In this document: positions 44,474-53,963 of the stretch, piece by piece
Layout of the letters: every line of letters starts with the position of its first letter
How positions within the stretch are numbered: the first letter of the stretch is position 1
Origin: an uncultured Prevotellaceae bacterium
GTDB lineage: Bacteria; Bacteroidota; Bacteroidia; Bacteroidales; Muribaculaceae
Length of the DNA: 64,000 nt
Reading direction: 5' to 3'
Assembly: GCA_900320245.1 (NCBI GenBank)
Contig: ONRP01000001.1
Coordinates: forward strand, 91,681-155,680
Position numbers and translations under genes: made by a program
The notes under the pieces: model-generated
Databases searched by the model: none
Told to the model about the DNA's origin: nothing
The model's input: the letters and a program-made list of their open reading frames with translations, nothing else

Positions 44474-45910
44474 ATGGCGGGCAAGCGCGGTAATATCTCA
44501 CGCATGGCGATGAAAGCGATGGGCCTCTTTGGCGGGGTCCAGGTCATCGGCATCCTGTGCTCGATTATCCGCACCAAACTTGTCGCCCTGTGGATTGGCC
44601 CGGTGGGCATCGGACTGTTCGGCCTATTCAACAATGCGCTGGAAATGATCACGACGGGTACCAACCTGGGAATCCGCTCAAGCAGCGTGCGCGACATCTC
44701 CCAAGCGATGGACGGCCAGAACACAAGTCTGGTGGCACGCATCGTGACCGTGGTGCGCAAGTGGTCGCTGTGGCTGGGTCTTGGCGGCGCGTTGCTGACG
44801 TTGGCGTTGGCTCCGCTGCTGAGCCAAGTGACCTTTGGTGACTCGACACACATCTGGGGCTTTGTCGCCCTGAGCATCGCCGTGCTGCTGCAGGCGCTCA
44901 CCAATGGCGAGTATGCCGTGCTGCAAGGCACAGCGCGCCTCAAGCGACTGGCCAGCGTGACGCTGTGGGGCACCATAGCAGGCCTTGCGGTGTCCATCCC
45001 CCTGTTCTACCTGCTGCGTGAACGCAGCATCGTGCCCTCGATATTGGCCTATGCGCTGGCACTGGCGGTGTTCGCATGGTGGTTCCGCAACCGTGACTAC
45101 CCTCCTGCCGCCGTGACGCGCCGCGAAACCGTCGACATGGGCAAAGGCTTTGTCAAATTGGGCATCTACATGACATTGGGCAATTTCGCGACCATCCTCG
45201 CCAGTTATGCCTTCAACGCATGGCTCAACATCAATGCTGGAACCGAGCAGGTGGGTTTCTATCAGGCAGGCTATACCCTGATCAACAAGTACACCGGGCT
45301 GATACTCACCGCCCTGGGCATGGAATACTATCCCCGCTTGGCCAAGGTTGCCGAGAGCCGGCTGCGCCTGCGTGCCTTTGTGTCCCAGGAAATCAATGTG
45401 GCCATTGCCGTGATGGCGCCCGTTGTAGCCCTGTTCATCCTGCTGCGCTCATTCATCGTACAGTTGTTGTACAGGCCTGATTTTGACGTGATTCTGACGT
45501 TTGTATCTTGGGGCATGATAGGCACCGTGCTGCGCACGTTGTCGTGGTGCCTGGCATTCACGATTCTGGCCAAGGGCGACGGAAAGACCTACCTGTGGAC
45601 CGAGGTCGCCAGCGCCGTCATCAACCTGGTGCTCAACATCGTGTTCTATCGCTGGTGGGGCCTCACGGGACTGGGCGTTGCCTTCCTGGTATCCTATCTG
45701 CTCTACACGCTCATCATCGCGGTGGTCTATTTCAGGACCTATCGCCTGACCGTCTCGGCAGCCAGCCTGTACAACTTGTTGTGGACCCTTGCCGTGGCTG
45801 CAGGAGTGATGGCAGCGATGGAGGGCGGATACACCATCATTGCCGCCGCCATCACAGTGGTGAGCATCGCCGTGGGCTTGCGTCAGATCGTTGTCCTGTG
45901 GCGCCGCTGA
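44474..45910 (+). CDS. O-antigen/ECA-type lipid-linked oligosaccharide flippase (Wzx)
   Basis: A 478-residue polytopic membrane protein of the MOP superfamily. The start RGNISRMAMKAMGLFGGVQVIGILCSIIRTKLVALWIGPVGIGLFGLF is typical of the O-antigen translocase/WzxE group, and about 12 TM helices follow (e.g. YLLYTLIIAVVYFRTYRL near the end). It flips undecaprenyl-PP-linked repeat units to the periplasmic side. It is co-transcribed with the upstream acyltransferase gene. No Wzy polymerase is next to it. Confidence 0.9.
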   Translation: MAGKRGNISRMAMKAMGLFGGVQVIGILCSIIRTKLVALWIGPVGIGLFGLFNNALEMITTGTNLGIRSSSVRDISQAMDGQNTSLVARIVTVVRKWSLWLGLGGALLTLALAPLLSQVTFGDSTHIWGFVALSIAVLLQALTNGEYAVLQGTARLKRLASVTLWGTIAGLAVSIPLFYLLRERSIVPSILAYALALAVFAWWFRNRDYPPAAVTRRETVDMGKGFVKLGIYMTLGNFATILASYAFNAWLNINAGTEQVGFYQAGYTLINKYTGLILTALGMEYYPRLAKVAESRLRLRAFVSQEINVAIAVMAPVVALFILLRSFIVQLLYRPDFDVILTFVSWGMIGTVLRTLSWCLAFTILAKGDGKTYLWTEVASAVINLVLNIVFYRWWGLTGLGVAFLVSYLLYTLIIAVVYFRTYRLTVSAASLYNLLWTLAVAAGVMAAMEGGYTIIAAAITVVSIAVGLRQIVVLWRR

Positions 45911-46027
45911 GTTTGCCGGCGCGGCACCTCACCGGAAACCATAGCAGCAAAGACCGATAACGGTTAATTTTTAATAAAAAGGCGGCAATTTATTAACAAT
46001 CGGGGGTCAAGAATCAAAATTATTGCG

Positions 46028-46035
46028 TACCTTTG
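46028..46035 (+). promoter_or_regulatory. -7 box and structured leader of greA
   Basis: TACCTTTG, about 100 nt before the greA ATG. The leader holds two mutually exclusive pairings: TCTCA (46068-46072) with TGAGA (46085-46089), and AGATTC (46087-46092) with GAATCT (46105-46110); they share bases 46087-46089. Confidence 0.45.
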
Positions 46036-46137
46036 CAGCGTTAAACTTAATTATTAACCGCGAGGGGTCTCACGAACATACCGTTGAGATTCTTCTAATT
46101 TTTTGAATCTTAAAAATTTAAAAACACAGTATTTAGC

Positions 46138-46608
46138 ATGGCTATTACGTACATGACACAGGAAGGTTACGACAAGAAGATGGCCGAATTGTCCCATCTT
46201 GAGAATGTCGAGCGTCCCGAGGTTGTCCGCGCCATAGTCGAGGCCCGCGACAAGGGAGACCTTTCAGAGAACGCAGAATATGATGCAGCCAAGGAGCGTC
46301 AAGGTATGCTCGAGGCCAAGATTGCTGAACTCAAGAGCCTGATCGCATCGGCACGCATCATCGATGAGAGCAAGATCTCGACCGACGAGGTACAGTTGCT
46401 CACCAAGGTGACTATCCGCAACACCAAGAATAAAGCCAAGGTCACCTACACCATCGTTACCGAAACCGAGGCCAACCTGCGCGAGGGCAAGATTTCGATC
46501 TCGACGCCCATCGCCAAGGGTCTGCTGGGCCACAAGGTTGGCGAGACCGTCGAGGTGCAGGCTCCCGCCGGACTGATGAAGTTTGAAATCCTGAAAATTG
46601 AAATCTGA
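46138..46608 (+). CDS. greA: transcription elongation factor GreA
   Basis: A 156-residue factor that binds RNA polymerase and stimulates cleavage of the 3' end in backtracked complexes. The N-terminal coiled coil is MTQEGYDKKMAELSHLENVERPEVVRAIVEARDKGDLSENAEYDAAKERQ-like; the acidic tip GDLSENAEYDAAKE is the catalytic loop. The C-terminal FKBP-like domain includes GEGKISISTPIAKGLLGHKVGETVEV-type sequence. Length is standard (about 158). The HIT gene starts 8 nt after its stop, making a two-gene operon. Confidence 0.96.
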   Translation: MAITYMTQEGYDKKMAELSHLENVERPEVVRAIVEARDKGDLSENAEYDAAKERQGMLEAKIAELKSLIASARIIDESKISTDEVQLLTKVTIRNTKNKAKVTYTIVTETEANLREGKISISTPIAKGLLGHKVGETVEVQAPAGLMKFEILKIEI

Positions 46609-46615
46609 CACAATT

Positions 46616-47008
46616 ATGGCAACCATTTTCAGCAAAATCGCCGCTGGCGAGATTCCCAGTTACAAGGTAGCCGAGGACGACCGCTATTTTGCATTCCTCG
46701 ACATCAACCCCATGGCCAAGGGTCACACCCTGGTCATTCCCAAGCATGAGGTGAACTACATGTTCGACCTCGATGAGGAAGAGTATGCCGGCCTGTGGGC
46801 TTTTGCCCGCAAGGTGGCCATGGCTCTGGAACAGGCCGTGCCCTGCAAGCGTATCGGCATCGGCGTGCTGGGTATGGAAGTGCCCCATTGCCACATCCAC
46901 CTCGTGCCGTTGCAGACCGAGAAGGACATGGCATTCGGCGGCCCCAAGTTGACCCTCCCCGCCGAGGAGATGCAGGCCATTGCCGATGCAATAGCAGCAA
47001 AACTTTAA
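46616..47008 (+). CDS. HIT family nucleotide hydrolase/transferase
   Basis: A 130-residue protein starting MATIFSKIAAGEIPSYKV, the standard N-terminus of bacterial HIT proteins; an in-frame ATG 18 nt earlier would overlap greA. HGHTLVIPKHE-like strand (KGHTLVIPKHEVNYMFDL) and the HIT triad HCHIHLVP are present. The family hydrolyses AMP-linked compounds such as adenosine phosphoramidate or dinucleotides. Downstream of greA, followed by a strong terminator. Confidence 0.93.
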   Translation: MATIFSKIAAGEIPSYKVAEDDRYFAFLDINPMAKGHTLVIPKHEVNYMFDLDEEEYAGLWAFARKVAMALEQAVPCKRIGIGVLGMEVPHCHIHLVPLQTEKDMAFGGPKLTLPAEEMQAIADAIAAKL

Positions 47009-47031
47009 TAACCAGAACACAAACATCTGAT

Positions 47032-47072
47032 TTCAAGGCGCTTGTCATTCTCGTGATGGCAAGCGCCTTGAA
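47032..47072 (+). terminator. terminator after the HIT gene, overlapping the next promoter
   Basis: 13-bp stem TTCAAGGCGCTTG/CAAGCGCCTTGAA (47032-47044, 47060-47072) with additional CAT/ATG pairs in the loop. Confidence 0.8.
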
Positions 47073-47098
47073 TATTATTAAGATTTGTTATATTTTTG
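47068..47098 (+). promoter_or_regulatory. promoter of the BASS transporter gene
   Basis: TTG (47068-47070), 20 nt, TATTTTTG (47091-47098). The -33 element is part of the descending arm of the preceding terminator. Confidence 0.6.
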
Positions 47099-47128
47099 CA
47101 CCCTGAATAATCACTACCCTAATTGACA

Positions 47129-47974
47129 ATGAACACGATTTGGATTGTACTGCCCATCCTCACCCTGCTGATGTTCGAGTTGGGCCTGAACCTGAAATTA
47201 GAGGACTTTAAACTGTTTAAGACCCGCCCCAAACCCGTATTGGCCGGCCTTATCGGGCAGATTATCGTGCTGCCCCTGTTGGCATGGCTCATCGGCAAGA
47301 CCTTCGGGTTGGAAGCCACCTTCCTTATTGGTTTCGTACTGATTGCCTGCTGTCCCGGCGGCAGTTCGTCCAACGTGTTCTCGATGCTCGCCAAGGGTGA
47401 CGTTGCCCTGTCGGTATCGCTCACCGCATGCAGCAGCATCATCACACTGGTGACTGTCCCCCTTATCATGGCATGGGTCACGGCGACTACAGGCAGCGCC
47501 GTGCAAGTGCATCTGCCCATCGGCAAACTGGTGATGCAGAACCTCGTGCTCATGTTCCTGCCCATCATTGTGGGTATCGCCGTGAGGAAAAGATGGGCCA
47601 ATGCTGCTGACAAGATGCACAACATCCTGTCGCGCATCGCCTTCCCCGCCCTCATCTTTCTGGCTACCGTCTTCTTTATCCAGAACCGCGAGGCTATCAT
47701 CAAGAGTTTCGGGCAACTGGGTTTGTCCATCAGTGTCCTGATTCTGCTTGCCATGGCCAGCGGAGCCCTCTTGTGCCGCGCCATGCGCCTCACGGGCCAG
47801 GAGCGCCGCACCATCGTCATCGAGGTGGGCATGCAGAACGCCGCCCAGGCCATCGCCATCGCCAGCAGCCCGCTGGTGTTCAACAACGACGTCTATGCCA
47901 TTCCCGCCATCATCTACGCGTTGATGATGAACATTATCCTCATCACCTACGTCGCCATCGTCAAGCGCCGCTAA
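47129..47974 (+). CDS. bile acid:sodium symporter (BASS) family transporter
   Basis: A 281-residue inner-membrane protein with about ten TM helices, from ATG 47129 (a TTG two codons earlier is in frame). Signatures: MFELGLNLKLEDFK near the N-terminus, GFVLIACCPGGSSSNVFSMLAKGDVALSVSLTACSS, which contains the conserved crossover and Na-binding residues, and EVGMQNAAQAIAIASSPLVF, the second crossover. Bacterial members transport bile salts, pantoate, pyruvate-like or other organic anions with Na; the substrate here is not evident. Monocistronic between two terminators. Confidence 0.9.
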   Translation: MNTIWIVLPILTLLMFELGLNLKLEDFKLFKTRPKPVLAGLIGQIIVLPLLAWLIGKTFGLEATFLIGFVLIACCPGGSSSNVFSMLAKGDVALSVSLTACSSIITLVTVPLIMAWVTATTGSAVQVHLPIGKLVMQNLVLMFLPIIVGIAVRKRWANAADKMHNILSRIAFPALIFLATVFFIQNREAIIKSFGQLGLSISVLILLAMASGALLCRAMRLTGQERRTIVIEVGMQNAAQAIAIASSPLVFNNDVYAIPAIIYALMMNIILITYVAIVKRR

Positions 47975-48030
47975 CCAATAGAACAAGTCATCCTTGATGC
48001 GCCTTAACGACACGGCAAGGCAAGATATCA

Positions 48031-48067
48031 AAAACCGCCAACCAGCAAAGGCTGTGTTGGCGGTTTT
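48031..48067. terminator. bidirectional terminator between BASS and small lipoprotein genes
   Basis: AAAACCGCCAAC (48031-48042) with GTTGGCGGTTTT (48056-48067), inner CAGC/GCTG pairs, AAAG loop. The A and T runs on either side make it work in both directions. Confidence 0.85.
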
Positions 48068-48091
48068 CTGTTATTGATTGATAATTACGAA

Positions 48092-48553
48092 TTACATGTC
48101 ACGCAAGATGATGGAGTAATAGCGCGACTCGCCCTGGAAGCGCTTGCCGCCTTCTACCCTCAAGTGCCAAACCGACTCGTTGTTCCAGGACGTTGCGGGA
48201 AGTTCGGTCTCACCGACAGCGATTGACTTGATGTATCTCCAGAAGGGTGTCACCCACTCTTCCCGATACAAGCCTTTCCACTCGTCATGAACCGTTAACA
48301 CCATATCAGGGGCCAAGACCGCCACACTGATGCTGTCTTCACTCCCGTAATGGGTGATGACGCTGTCGCTCTCCTGGATATCAAAGCCCTGATAGGAAGA
48401 ATCAAGAATCTCGTTGTGCATGGTGACCACCACCGTGTCGGAGGTCTTGTTGTGAATCTTGTATTCAACCGAAGACAGCGGGTCGCACGAGGTGAGCATG
48501 ACACCGGCAACCAGAGCCACCAGGATGAGTATGGTCGAGTAGGTCTTTCTCAT
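48092..48553 (-). CDS. small hypothetical lipoprotein
   Basis: A 153-residue protein with an N-terminal signal and lipobox (VAGVMLTSCDPLSS, Cys23). The mature part is beta-rich (YKIHNKTSDTVVVTMHN, DSISVAVLAPDMVLTVHDEW, WHLRVEGGKRFQGESRYYSIIL). I do not recognise a family; the pattern is that of small Bacteroidales lipoproteins with an immunoglobulin- or lipocalin-like sandwich. It stands alone, convergent to the BASS gene and divergent from parE. It is probably real because of its signal peptide, its terminator and the codon use. Confidence 0.7.
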   Translation of the reverse strand: MRKTYSTILILVALVAGVMLTSCDPLSSVEYKIHNKTSDTVVVTMHNEILDSSYQGFDIQESDSVITHYGSEDSISVAVLAPDMVLTVHDEWKGLYREEWVTPFWRYIKSIAVGETELPATSWNNESVWHLRVEGGKRFQGESRYYSIILRDM

Positions 48554-48726
48554 TGCTTAACTATAATTATTAGGTAGTATTTTTCATTAAAAACGAGACT
48601 TAGCGTGAAATCTTGCCTCAGCCGGCACATTAATTCGTTAATAAAACTTATAGATGACAGCAGCGGCATGAAATTTGCGGGAATTTTCGTAAATTTGCAG
48701 GTTAAAATGCAGGTTTTACTATAAGT

Positions 48727-50715
48727 ATGACAAAAGACAAAGAGAATCAAATCATAGAAGAGCCCGAGGTGAACGAGGGCCAGCAGCAGGCAGCCAGCGA
48801 CTTTGGCGGCTATGACGAACTGGTGACGCTCACTCCGCGCGAACACATCCGCTTGCGTCCAGGTATGTACATCGGCAAGTTGGGCGATGGCTCACAGAAC
48901 GATGACGGCATCTATGTCCTCATCAAGGAAGTCATCGACAACAGCATCGACGAGTTCAACACGGGCTACGCCAAGCCCGTCATCGACATCGACGTGGTGG
49001 ACGGCGCAGTGACCATCCGCGACTATGGCCGCGGCATTCCCCTGGACCAGGTGAAAGCCGCCTCGTCGAAGATGAACACCGGCGCCAAGTACGACACACA
49101 GACCTATAAGAGGTCGGTGGGTCTGAACGGTGTGGGTATCAAGGCCGTGAATGCCTTGTCCACCGAATTCTACATCCGCAGTGTGCGCAACGGTCAATGT
49201 TCGTCGGTCACCTATAGCGAGGGCATCGCCAAAGAGGAAAGCGGCATCGTCACTGCCGGCGAGGGCGAAGAGAACGGCACGCTGGTGCGCTTCAAGCCCG
49301 ATGGCAGCATCTTCAAGAACTATGAGTTCCGTGAGGACATCATCGAGCAGATGATCAAGAACTACTCTTACCTGAACACGGGCCTGACGCTCACGTTCAA
49401 CGGCAAGAAGTACCACTCACGCAACGGCCTGAGCGATCTGGTGAAGGAGAACATGACCAACGACCCGCTGTACCCGCTGATGCACTTCACGGGCGACGAC
49501 ATCGAGGTGGTCATCACCCATGCTGCCCAGTTGGGCGAGGAGTTCTACTCGTTTGTCAACGGCCAGCACACGACCCAAGGCGGCACCCACCAGAGCGCCT
49601 TCCGCGAGGCGTTGTCGAGAACCATCAAGGAATTCTACGGCAAGAACTTTGAGTACAGCGACATCCGCAACGGCATCGTTGCCGCCATCAGCGTCAAGGT
49701 CGAGGAACCCGTGTTCGAGTCCCAGACCAAGATCAAGTTGGGCAGCAGTGTCATGTGGAAAGACGGCCCCACCATCTACAAGTATATCAACGACTTCATC
49801 AAGAAGGAACTTGACGACTACCTGCACAAGGCCCCCGAGACGGCCGAGGTGCTGCTGAAGAAAATCCAGGACAACGAACGCGAGCGCAAGGCCATTGCCG
49901 GCGTGAGCAAACAGGTACGCGAGAACGTCAAGAAGGCAGCGCTGCACAACGACAAGTTGCGCGACTGCCGCGTTCACTTCAACGATTCGCGTGCGCCCAA
50001 GGACAATGACCGTCGTGACGAGAGTTCGATTTTCATCACCGAGGGTCTGAGCGCGAGCGGCTCCATCACCAAAATCCGCGACGTGGAGACACAGGCGGTG
50101 TTCTCGCTGCGCGGTAAGCCGCTGAACACCTACGGCATGGACCCCAAGAAGGTCATCACCAACACCGAATTTGCCATGCTGCAGTCGGCACTCAACATCG
50201 AGGACGGCATCGACGGGCTGCGCTACAACAAGGTCATCATTGCTACCGATGCCGATGTCGACGGCATGCACATCCGCCTGTTGCTGCTGACCTATTTCCT
50301 GCAGTTCTGCCCCGAACTCATCAAGACGGGCCACCTGTACATCCTGCAGACGCCGCTGTTCCGCGTGCTCAACAAGAAGGAGGCCAAGCGCAAGAACCGC
50401 TCCACCAAACGCGAGGCCAAGCCCCAGAAGGTGGAAACCTACTACTGCTACAACGACGAGGAGCGCCTCACCGCCCTTGACAAACTGGGCGAGAATGCCG
50501 AGATTACCCGATTCAAAGGTCTGGGAGAAATCTCCCCCGATGAATTCAAGGACTTTATCGGTCCCGAGATGCGTCTGGACCGCGTGTCGTTACGCAAGGA
50601 GGACTCGGTCAAGCAGATGCTTGCTTTCTTCATGGGCAAGAACACCATGGAGCGCCAGAACTTTATCATTGACAACTTAGTGAACGAGGACGATGAAGAC
50701 ATCACAGTGCACTGA
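48727..50715 (+). CDS. parE: DNA topoisomerase IV subunit B
   Basis: A 662-residue ATPase/TOPRIM subunit of a type IIA topoisomerase that decatenates or relaxes DNA. GHKL ATP-binding motifs: [14 protein letters not shown] (Asn and Glu), [30 protein letters not shown]. The transducer has [13 protein letters not shown], with the QTK-loop equivalent later (SQTKIKLG). The TOPRIM domain has [11 protein letters not shown], where the catalytic Glu is kept but the Asp of the usual EGDSA is Leu, and [16 protein letters not shown] with the DxD metal site. The parC partner is not adjacent. It heads an operon: coaD overlaps its end by 23 nt and an S41 protease follows. -7 box TAAATTTG at 48690-48697. Confidence 0.9.
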   Translation: MTKDKENQIIEEPEVNEGQQQAASDFGGYDELVTLTPREHIRLRPGMYIGKLGDGSQNDDGIYVLIKEVIDNSIDEFNTGYAKPVIDIDVVDGAVTIRDYGRGIPLDQVKAASSKMNTGAKYDTQTYKRSVGLNGVGIKAVNALSTEFYIRSVRNGQCSSVTYSEGIAKEESGIVTAGEGEENGTLVRFKPDGSIFKNYEFREDIIEQMIKNYSYLNTGLTLTFNGKKYHSRNGLSDLVKENMTNDPLYPLMHFTGDDIEVVITHAAQLGEEFYSFVNGQHTTQGGTHQSAFREALSRTIKEFYGKNFEYSDIRNGIVAAISVKVEEPVFESQTKIKLGSSVMWKDGPTIYKYINDFIKKELDDYLHKAPETAEVLLKKIQDNERERKAIAGVSKQVRENVKKAALHNDKLRDCRVHFNDSRAPKDNDRRDESSIFITEGLSASGSITKIRDVETQAVFSLRGKPLNTYGMDPKKVITNTEFAMLQSALNIEDGIDGLRYNKVIIATDADVDGMHIRLLLLTYFLQFCPELIKTGHLYILQTPLFRVLNKKEAKRKNRSTKREAKPQKVETYYCYNDEERLTALDKLGENAEITRFKGLGEISPDEFKDFIGPEMRLDRVSLRKEDSVKQMLAFFMGKNTMERQNFIIDNLVNEDDEDITVH

Positions 50716-51199
50716 TCATGAGGGACAGCGCGTGGCGCTTTTCCCCGGGTCGTTTGACCCCTTCACACGCGGGCACGAGTCCATCGTGCGCCGGGCCCTA
50801 CCCCTGTTTGACCGTTTTGTCATCGCCATCGGCGTGAATGCCGACAAGCGGTCGTTCATGACGATGGAACAGCGCAAGGCTTGGATAGAAAACGTCTTCA
50901 AGGACGAGCCACGCGTCAAAATCATCACCTACAGCGGCCTGACCGTCGATGCCGCCCGCGAGACGGGCGCGCAGTTCATCGTGCGCGGTGTGCGCCTCAT
51001 CCAGGACTTCGAGAACGAGAAGCACCTGGCCGAGGTGAACCGTGACTTGACCGGCATCGAGACCATCCTGTTGTACACCCTGCCCGAATACAGCCACATC
51101 AGCAGCAGCATCGTGCGCGAACTCATCAAGTACGGTCAGGACGTCAGCGCCTACCTGCCCTCCGGAGCCGACTTGAAGGAGTTAGGAATCGGGGTTTAG
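50693..51199 (+). CDS. coaD: phosphopantetheine adenylyltransferase
   Basis: A 168-residue enzyme transferring AMP from ATP to 4'-phosphopantetheine, the penultimate step of coenzyme A synthesis. Motif 1 is [19 protein letters not shown] (T/HxGH type: TRGH); [34 protein letters not shown] and [18 protein letters not shown] complete the family pattern. The only in-frame ATG lies 23 nt inside parE and gives an extension of about 12 residues before the usual start; an internal GTG at the expected position is an alternative start. Confidence 0.95.
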   Translation: MKTSQCTDHEGQRVALFPGSFDPFTRGHESIVRRALPLFDRFVIAIGVNADKRSFMTMEQRKAWIENVFKDEPRVKIITYSGLTVDAARETGAQFIVRGVRLIQDFENEKHLAEVNRDLTGIETILLYTLPEYSHISSSIVRELIKYGQDVSAYLPSGADLKELGIGV

Positions 51200-51238
51200 G
51201 AGTATTTGGTTCTGTTAAAGAGAAAACTATCATCCAAT

Positions 51239-52870
51239 ATGAAGAATTTATTTTTAGTAACCATGTGCCTGGCGCTGGCTCTTGCCGCATCGGCACAGAG
51301 GTCTATGCCCGAGGCATTGCAAAAACTGCTCAATGCCGAGTATGCCATCACCAGCCTGTATGTTGACACCGTCAACGAGGACAAACTCGTCGAGGACGCC
51401 ATCCGCGGCATGCTCGAGAATCTGGACCCGCACTCGTCCTACACCGACGCCAAAGAGACCAAAGAACTCGAGGAGCCGCTGCAGGGAGAGTTCAGCGGTG
51501 TGGGCATCCAGTTCAACATGAACAAGGATACCCTGTACGTCATCCAGACCGTGCCCGGCGGCCCCAGCGAGCGCGTGGGCATCCTGGCCGGTGACCGCAT
51601 CATCTATGTCAACGACACCGTCATAGCAGGCGTGAAAATGAAAAACAGCGACATCCAGAAACGCCTGCGCGGCAAGAAGGGCACCCAAGTCACCGTCAAG
51701 GTGATGCGCCCCGGTGTGCCGGAACTCATCACGTTCCGCATCACGCGCGACAACATCCCCCTGCACAGCATCGACGCCAAGTACATGCTTGACGAGCGCA
51801 CAGGTTACCTGAGCATCACCCGCTTCGGAGCCAAGACCCATGAGGAGATGATGGAAGCCTTGAGCGACCTCAAGAAGCAGGGCATGACACAGGTCATCAT
51901 CGACCTGAGCGACAATGGTGGCGGCTATCTGAATGCCGCAATCGACATGTGCAACGAGTTCCTCGAGCGAGGACAACTCATGGTCTATACCGAGGGTGAG
52001 AACCAGCCCCGCAGCGAGGCCAATGCCAACGGCTGGGGCGACTACAAGGACCTGCACATGGTTGTCATCGTCAACCAGTTCTCGGCCTCGGCCGCCGAGA
52101 TTTTTGCCGGTGCGATGCAGGACTGGGACCGCGCAGTGGTTGTCGGCCGCAGGACATTCGGCAAAGGCCTGGTCCAGAGGCCCGTTCGCTTTGACGACGG
52201 CTCGATGATGCGACTGACCGTTGCCCGTTACTACACGCCCAGCGGACGCTGCATCCAGAAACCCTATGAGCGTGGCGACAAGAAGGGCTACGAGAACGAA
52301 CTACTTGACCGTGCCAACGAGGGCGAGTACTACTGCCTGGACAGCATCCAGTTCAACGACTCCCTGCGCTACACCACACGCCTGACAGGCCGCACCATCT
52401 ACGGCGGTGGCGGCGTGATGCCCGACGTGTACGTACCTATCGACACGAGCGAATACAGCACCTACTACCGCGACATGACCGCCAAGGGTATCCTCAACCA
52501 GTTCGCCATCAAGTATGTGGACCAGAACCGCAAGCAACTCAACAAGCGATACAAGACCATCCAGGACTTTGACCGTGACTTTGTGGTCACCGATGAGATG
52601 ATGCGTGATTTCATCGCCATGGGCGAGAAGGACAGCGTCAAGTATGAGGAAGAGAAGTACCGCACCAGCGAGCGGCTGCTCAAGGATATCATCAAGGGAC
52701 TGATTGCCCGTGACGTCTACAGCGATGCCGGGGCCTACAGCGTCATCATGAACCACCGCAACAATGACGTGAAAGCCGCCTATGACGTGCTGAACGACCG
52801 CGAGCGCTACGACAGGCTCCTGCGCGAGGGCAATCCCGAATATGAGCGCCTGGTGAAGAAGGGCAAGTAA
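51239..52870 (+). CDS. S41 family C-terminal processing peptidase
   Basis: A 543-residue periplasmic serine protease (Ctp/Tsp family). Signal peptide in MKNLFLVTMCLALALAASAQ, with cleavage after Ala18/Gln20. A PDZ domain (about 80-160) carries GEFSGVGIQFNMNKDTLYVIQ; the S41 core has SDNGGGYLNAA, the nucleophile Ser in VNQFSASAAEIFAGAMQD and the catalytic Lys309 in RRTFGKGLVQ. The C-terminal extension is helical and charged. It trims C-termini of envelope proteins. The frame extends upstream with a non-ATG start, but this ATG gives the normal signal peptide. Third gene of the parE-coaD operon, closed by a strong terminator. Confidence 0.93.
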   Translation: MKNLFLVTMCLALALAASAQRSMPEALQKLLNAEYAITSLYVDTVNEDKLVEDAIRGMLENLDPHSSYTDAKETKELEEPLQGEFSGVGIQFNMNKDTLYVIQTVPGGPSERVGILAGDRIIYVNDTVIAGVKMKNSDIQKRLRGKKGTQVTVKVMRPGVPELITFRITRDNIPLHSIDAKYMLDERTGYLSITRFGAKTHEEMMEALSDLKKQGMTQVIIDLSDNGGGYLNAAIDMCNEFLERGQLMVYTEGENQPRSEANANGWGDYKDLHMVVIVNQFSASAAEIFAGAMQDWDRAVVVGRRTFGKGLVQRPVRFDDGSMMRLTVARYYTPSGRCIQKPYERGDKKGYENELLDRANEGEYYCLDSIQFNDSLRYTTRLTGRTIYGGGGVMPDVYVPIDTSEYSTYYRDMTAKGILNQFAIKYVDQNRKQLNKRYKTIQDFDRDFVVTDEMMRDFIAMGEKDSVKYEEEKYRTSERLLKDIIKGLIARDVYSDAGAYSVIMNHRNNDVKAAYDVLNDRERYDRLLREGNPEYERLVKKGK

Positions 52871-52909
52871 AAGGCCGACAGCACTGAAAAAAACATCAAC
52901 AGAAAAAGA

Positions 52910-52943
52910 GATAGGACCCTCATTGTGGGGTCCTATCCTTTTT
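52910..52943. terminator. bidirectional terminator after the S41 protease gene
   Basis: GATAGGACCC (52910-52919) with GGGTCCTATC (52928-52937), then CTTTTTT; an A run precedes the stem, so it also serves the converging PrsW gene. Confidence 0.88.
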
Positions 52944-52984
52944 TGTCGATTCCCTGGACAGCACAAGCGTCCAGCCGATTAAGG

Positions 52985-53875
52985 TCAAGCCTGCTGGCCG
53001 TTATTATCCCCACCGCCGGGGAACGGGGGCGGAGGAGGCGGAGGCGTGTCATAGCGCTGTTGAGTCACGTCTGCCTGAGGCATGTCTTGCTGAGCGGGAG
53101 GTGGAGGAGGAAGAGGCATGTCGTAGCGCCGCTGCGTCATATCGATCGGCGGCACCTCATAGGGAGAAGGAGGTGGTGTCATGCGCGCCTTGTCAATCTT
53201 CTGCAATTTAGCGATTCTGCGCATCGTCTTCTTGTACATGACCACAATCAATGCCACGAACATGATGTTGATAGCCACCGACATCGCCGGGAGCACACCC
53301 TCGCTGAAAGCCAGCGCGTCATAGACCCAGTGGATAATGATGGGCACAGCGAGTATGCACACCATCGTGAGTTTGGACCGGTCTCCAAAGTGGCGCTTGC
53401 TGTAGAAATAACCCATCGCACAAGCCATAGCGAAATGAGCCGGTACAGCGGTCAGTGCCCGCACAATACCTGTTATCAGCCAATCCTCACTAAATACTAC
53501 ATAAAGGACATTCTCGGCACCGGCAAAGCCAAGTCCCACGCAAGCGGCATAGACGATGCCGTCCAAGTACTCATCATAGTACTTATTGTTGCGCAGGAAG
53601 AGCCACAGCATGATCAACTTGGCCGTTTCCTCGGGTATCGCGGCTGCAAACAGTGCCGTAGACACAGCATCGGTGACCGATCCCATTTGATTATCCACAA
53701 GACCCAACAATTGCAACGGCGTGACCAGAATCATGGTAACCAACGTCGAACCCACGCCAAACAAGAAAGCCTTGAACAGCATCGGGAGCGGTTCAGGGCG
53801 CAATGAGTCCTTGCGGTAAATCCACCAGCCAAGGATAAACACGGGCAACAAGGCCGTAGCAAGCACTACTAACAT
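52985..53875 (-). CDS. PrsW family intramembrane metalloprotease with Pro-rich tail
   Basis: A 296-residue protein with eight predicted TM helices. The family motifs are AAIPEETAKLIMLW (EExxK, catalytic/metal-binding), DGIVYAACVGLGFAGAENVLY, PAHFAMACAMGYF (HxxxA) and HWVYDALAF. PrsW in Bacillus cuts an anti-sigma factor. The C-terminal 70 residues are cytoplasmic and unusual: two imperfect copies of a unit like MTQRRYDMPLPPPPP and VTQQRYDTPPPPPPP, ending FPGGGDNNGQQA. These could bind SH3-like or other Pro-binding partners, or act as a spacer. Monocistronic. The substrate is unknown, as no anti-sigma gene is adjacent. Confidence 0.87.
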   Translation of the reverse strand: MLVVLATALLPVFILGWWIYRKDSLRPEPLPMLFKAFLFGVGSTLVTMILVTPLQLLGLVDNQMGSVTDAVSTALFAAAIPEETAKLIMLWLFLRNNKYYDEYLDGIVYAACVGLGFAGAENVLYVVFSEDWLITGIVRALTAVPAHFAMACAMGYFYSKRHFGDRSKLTMVCILAVPIIIHWVYDALAFSEGVLPAMSVAINIMFVALIVVMYKKTMRRIAKLQKIDKARMTPPPSPYEVPPIDMTQRRYDMPLPPPPPAQQDMPQADVTQQRYDTPPPPPPPFPGGGDNNGQQA

Positions 53876-53963
53876 CAGTCAGATTTGTTTTTTTAAGAAT
53901 AGCACCAGATGACGGTTAAGCCATCACCTGGTGCTATCGTACTTCAATTCATCGTGCTCTACA

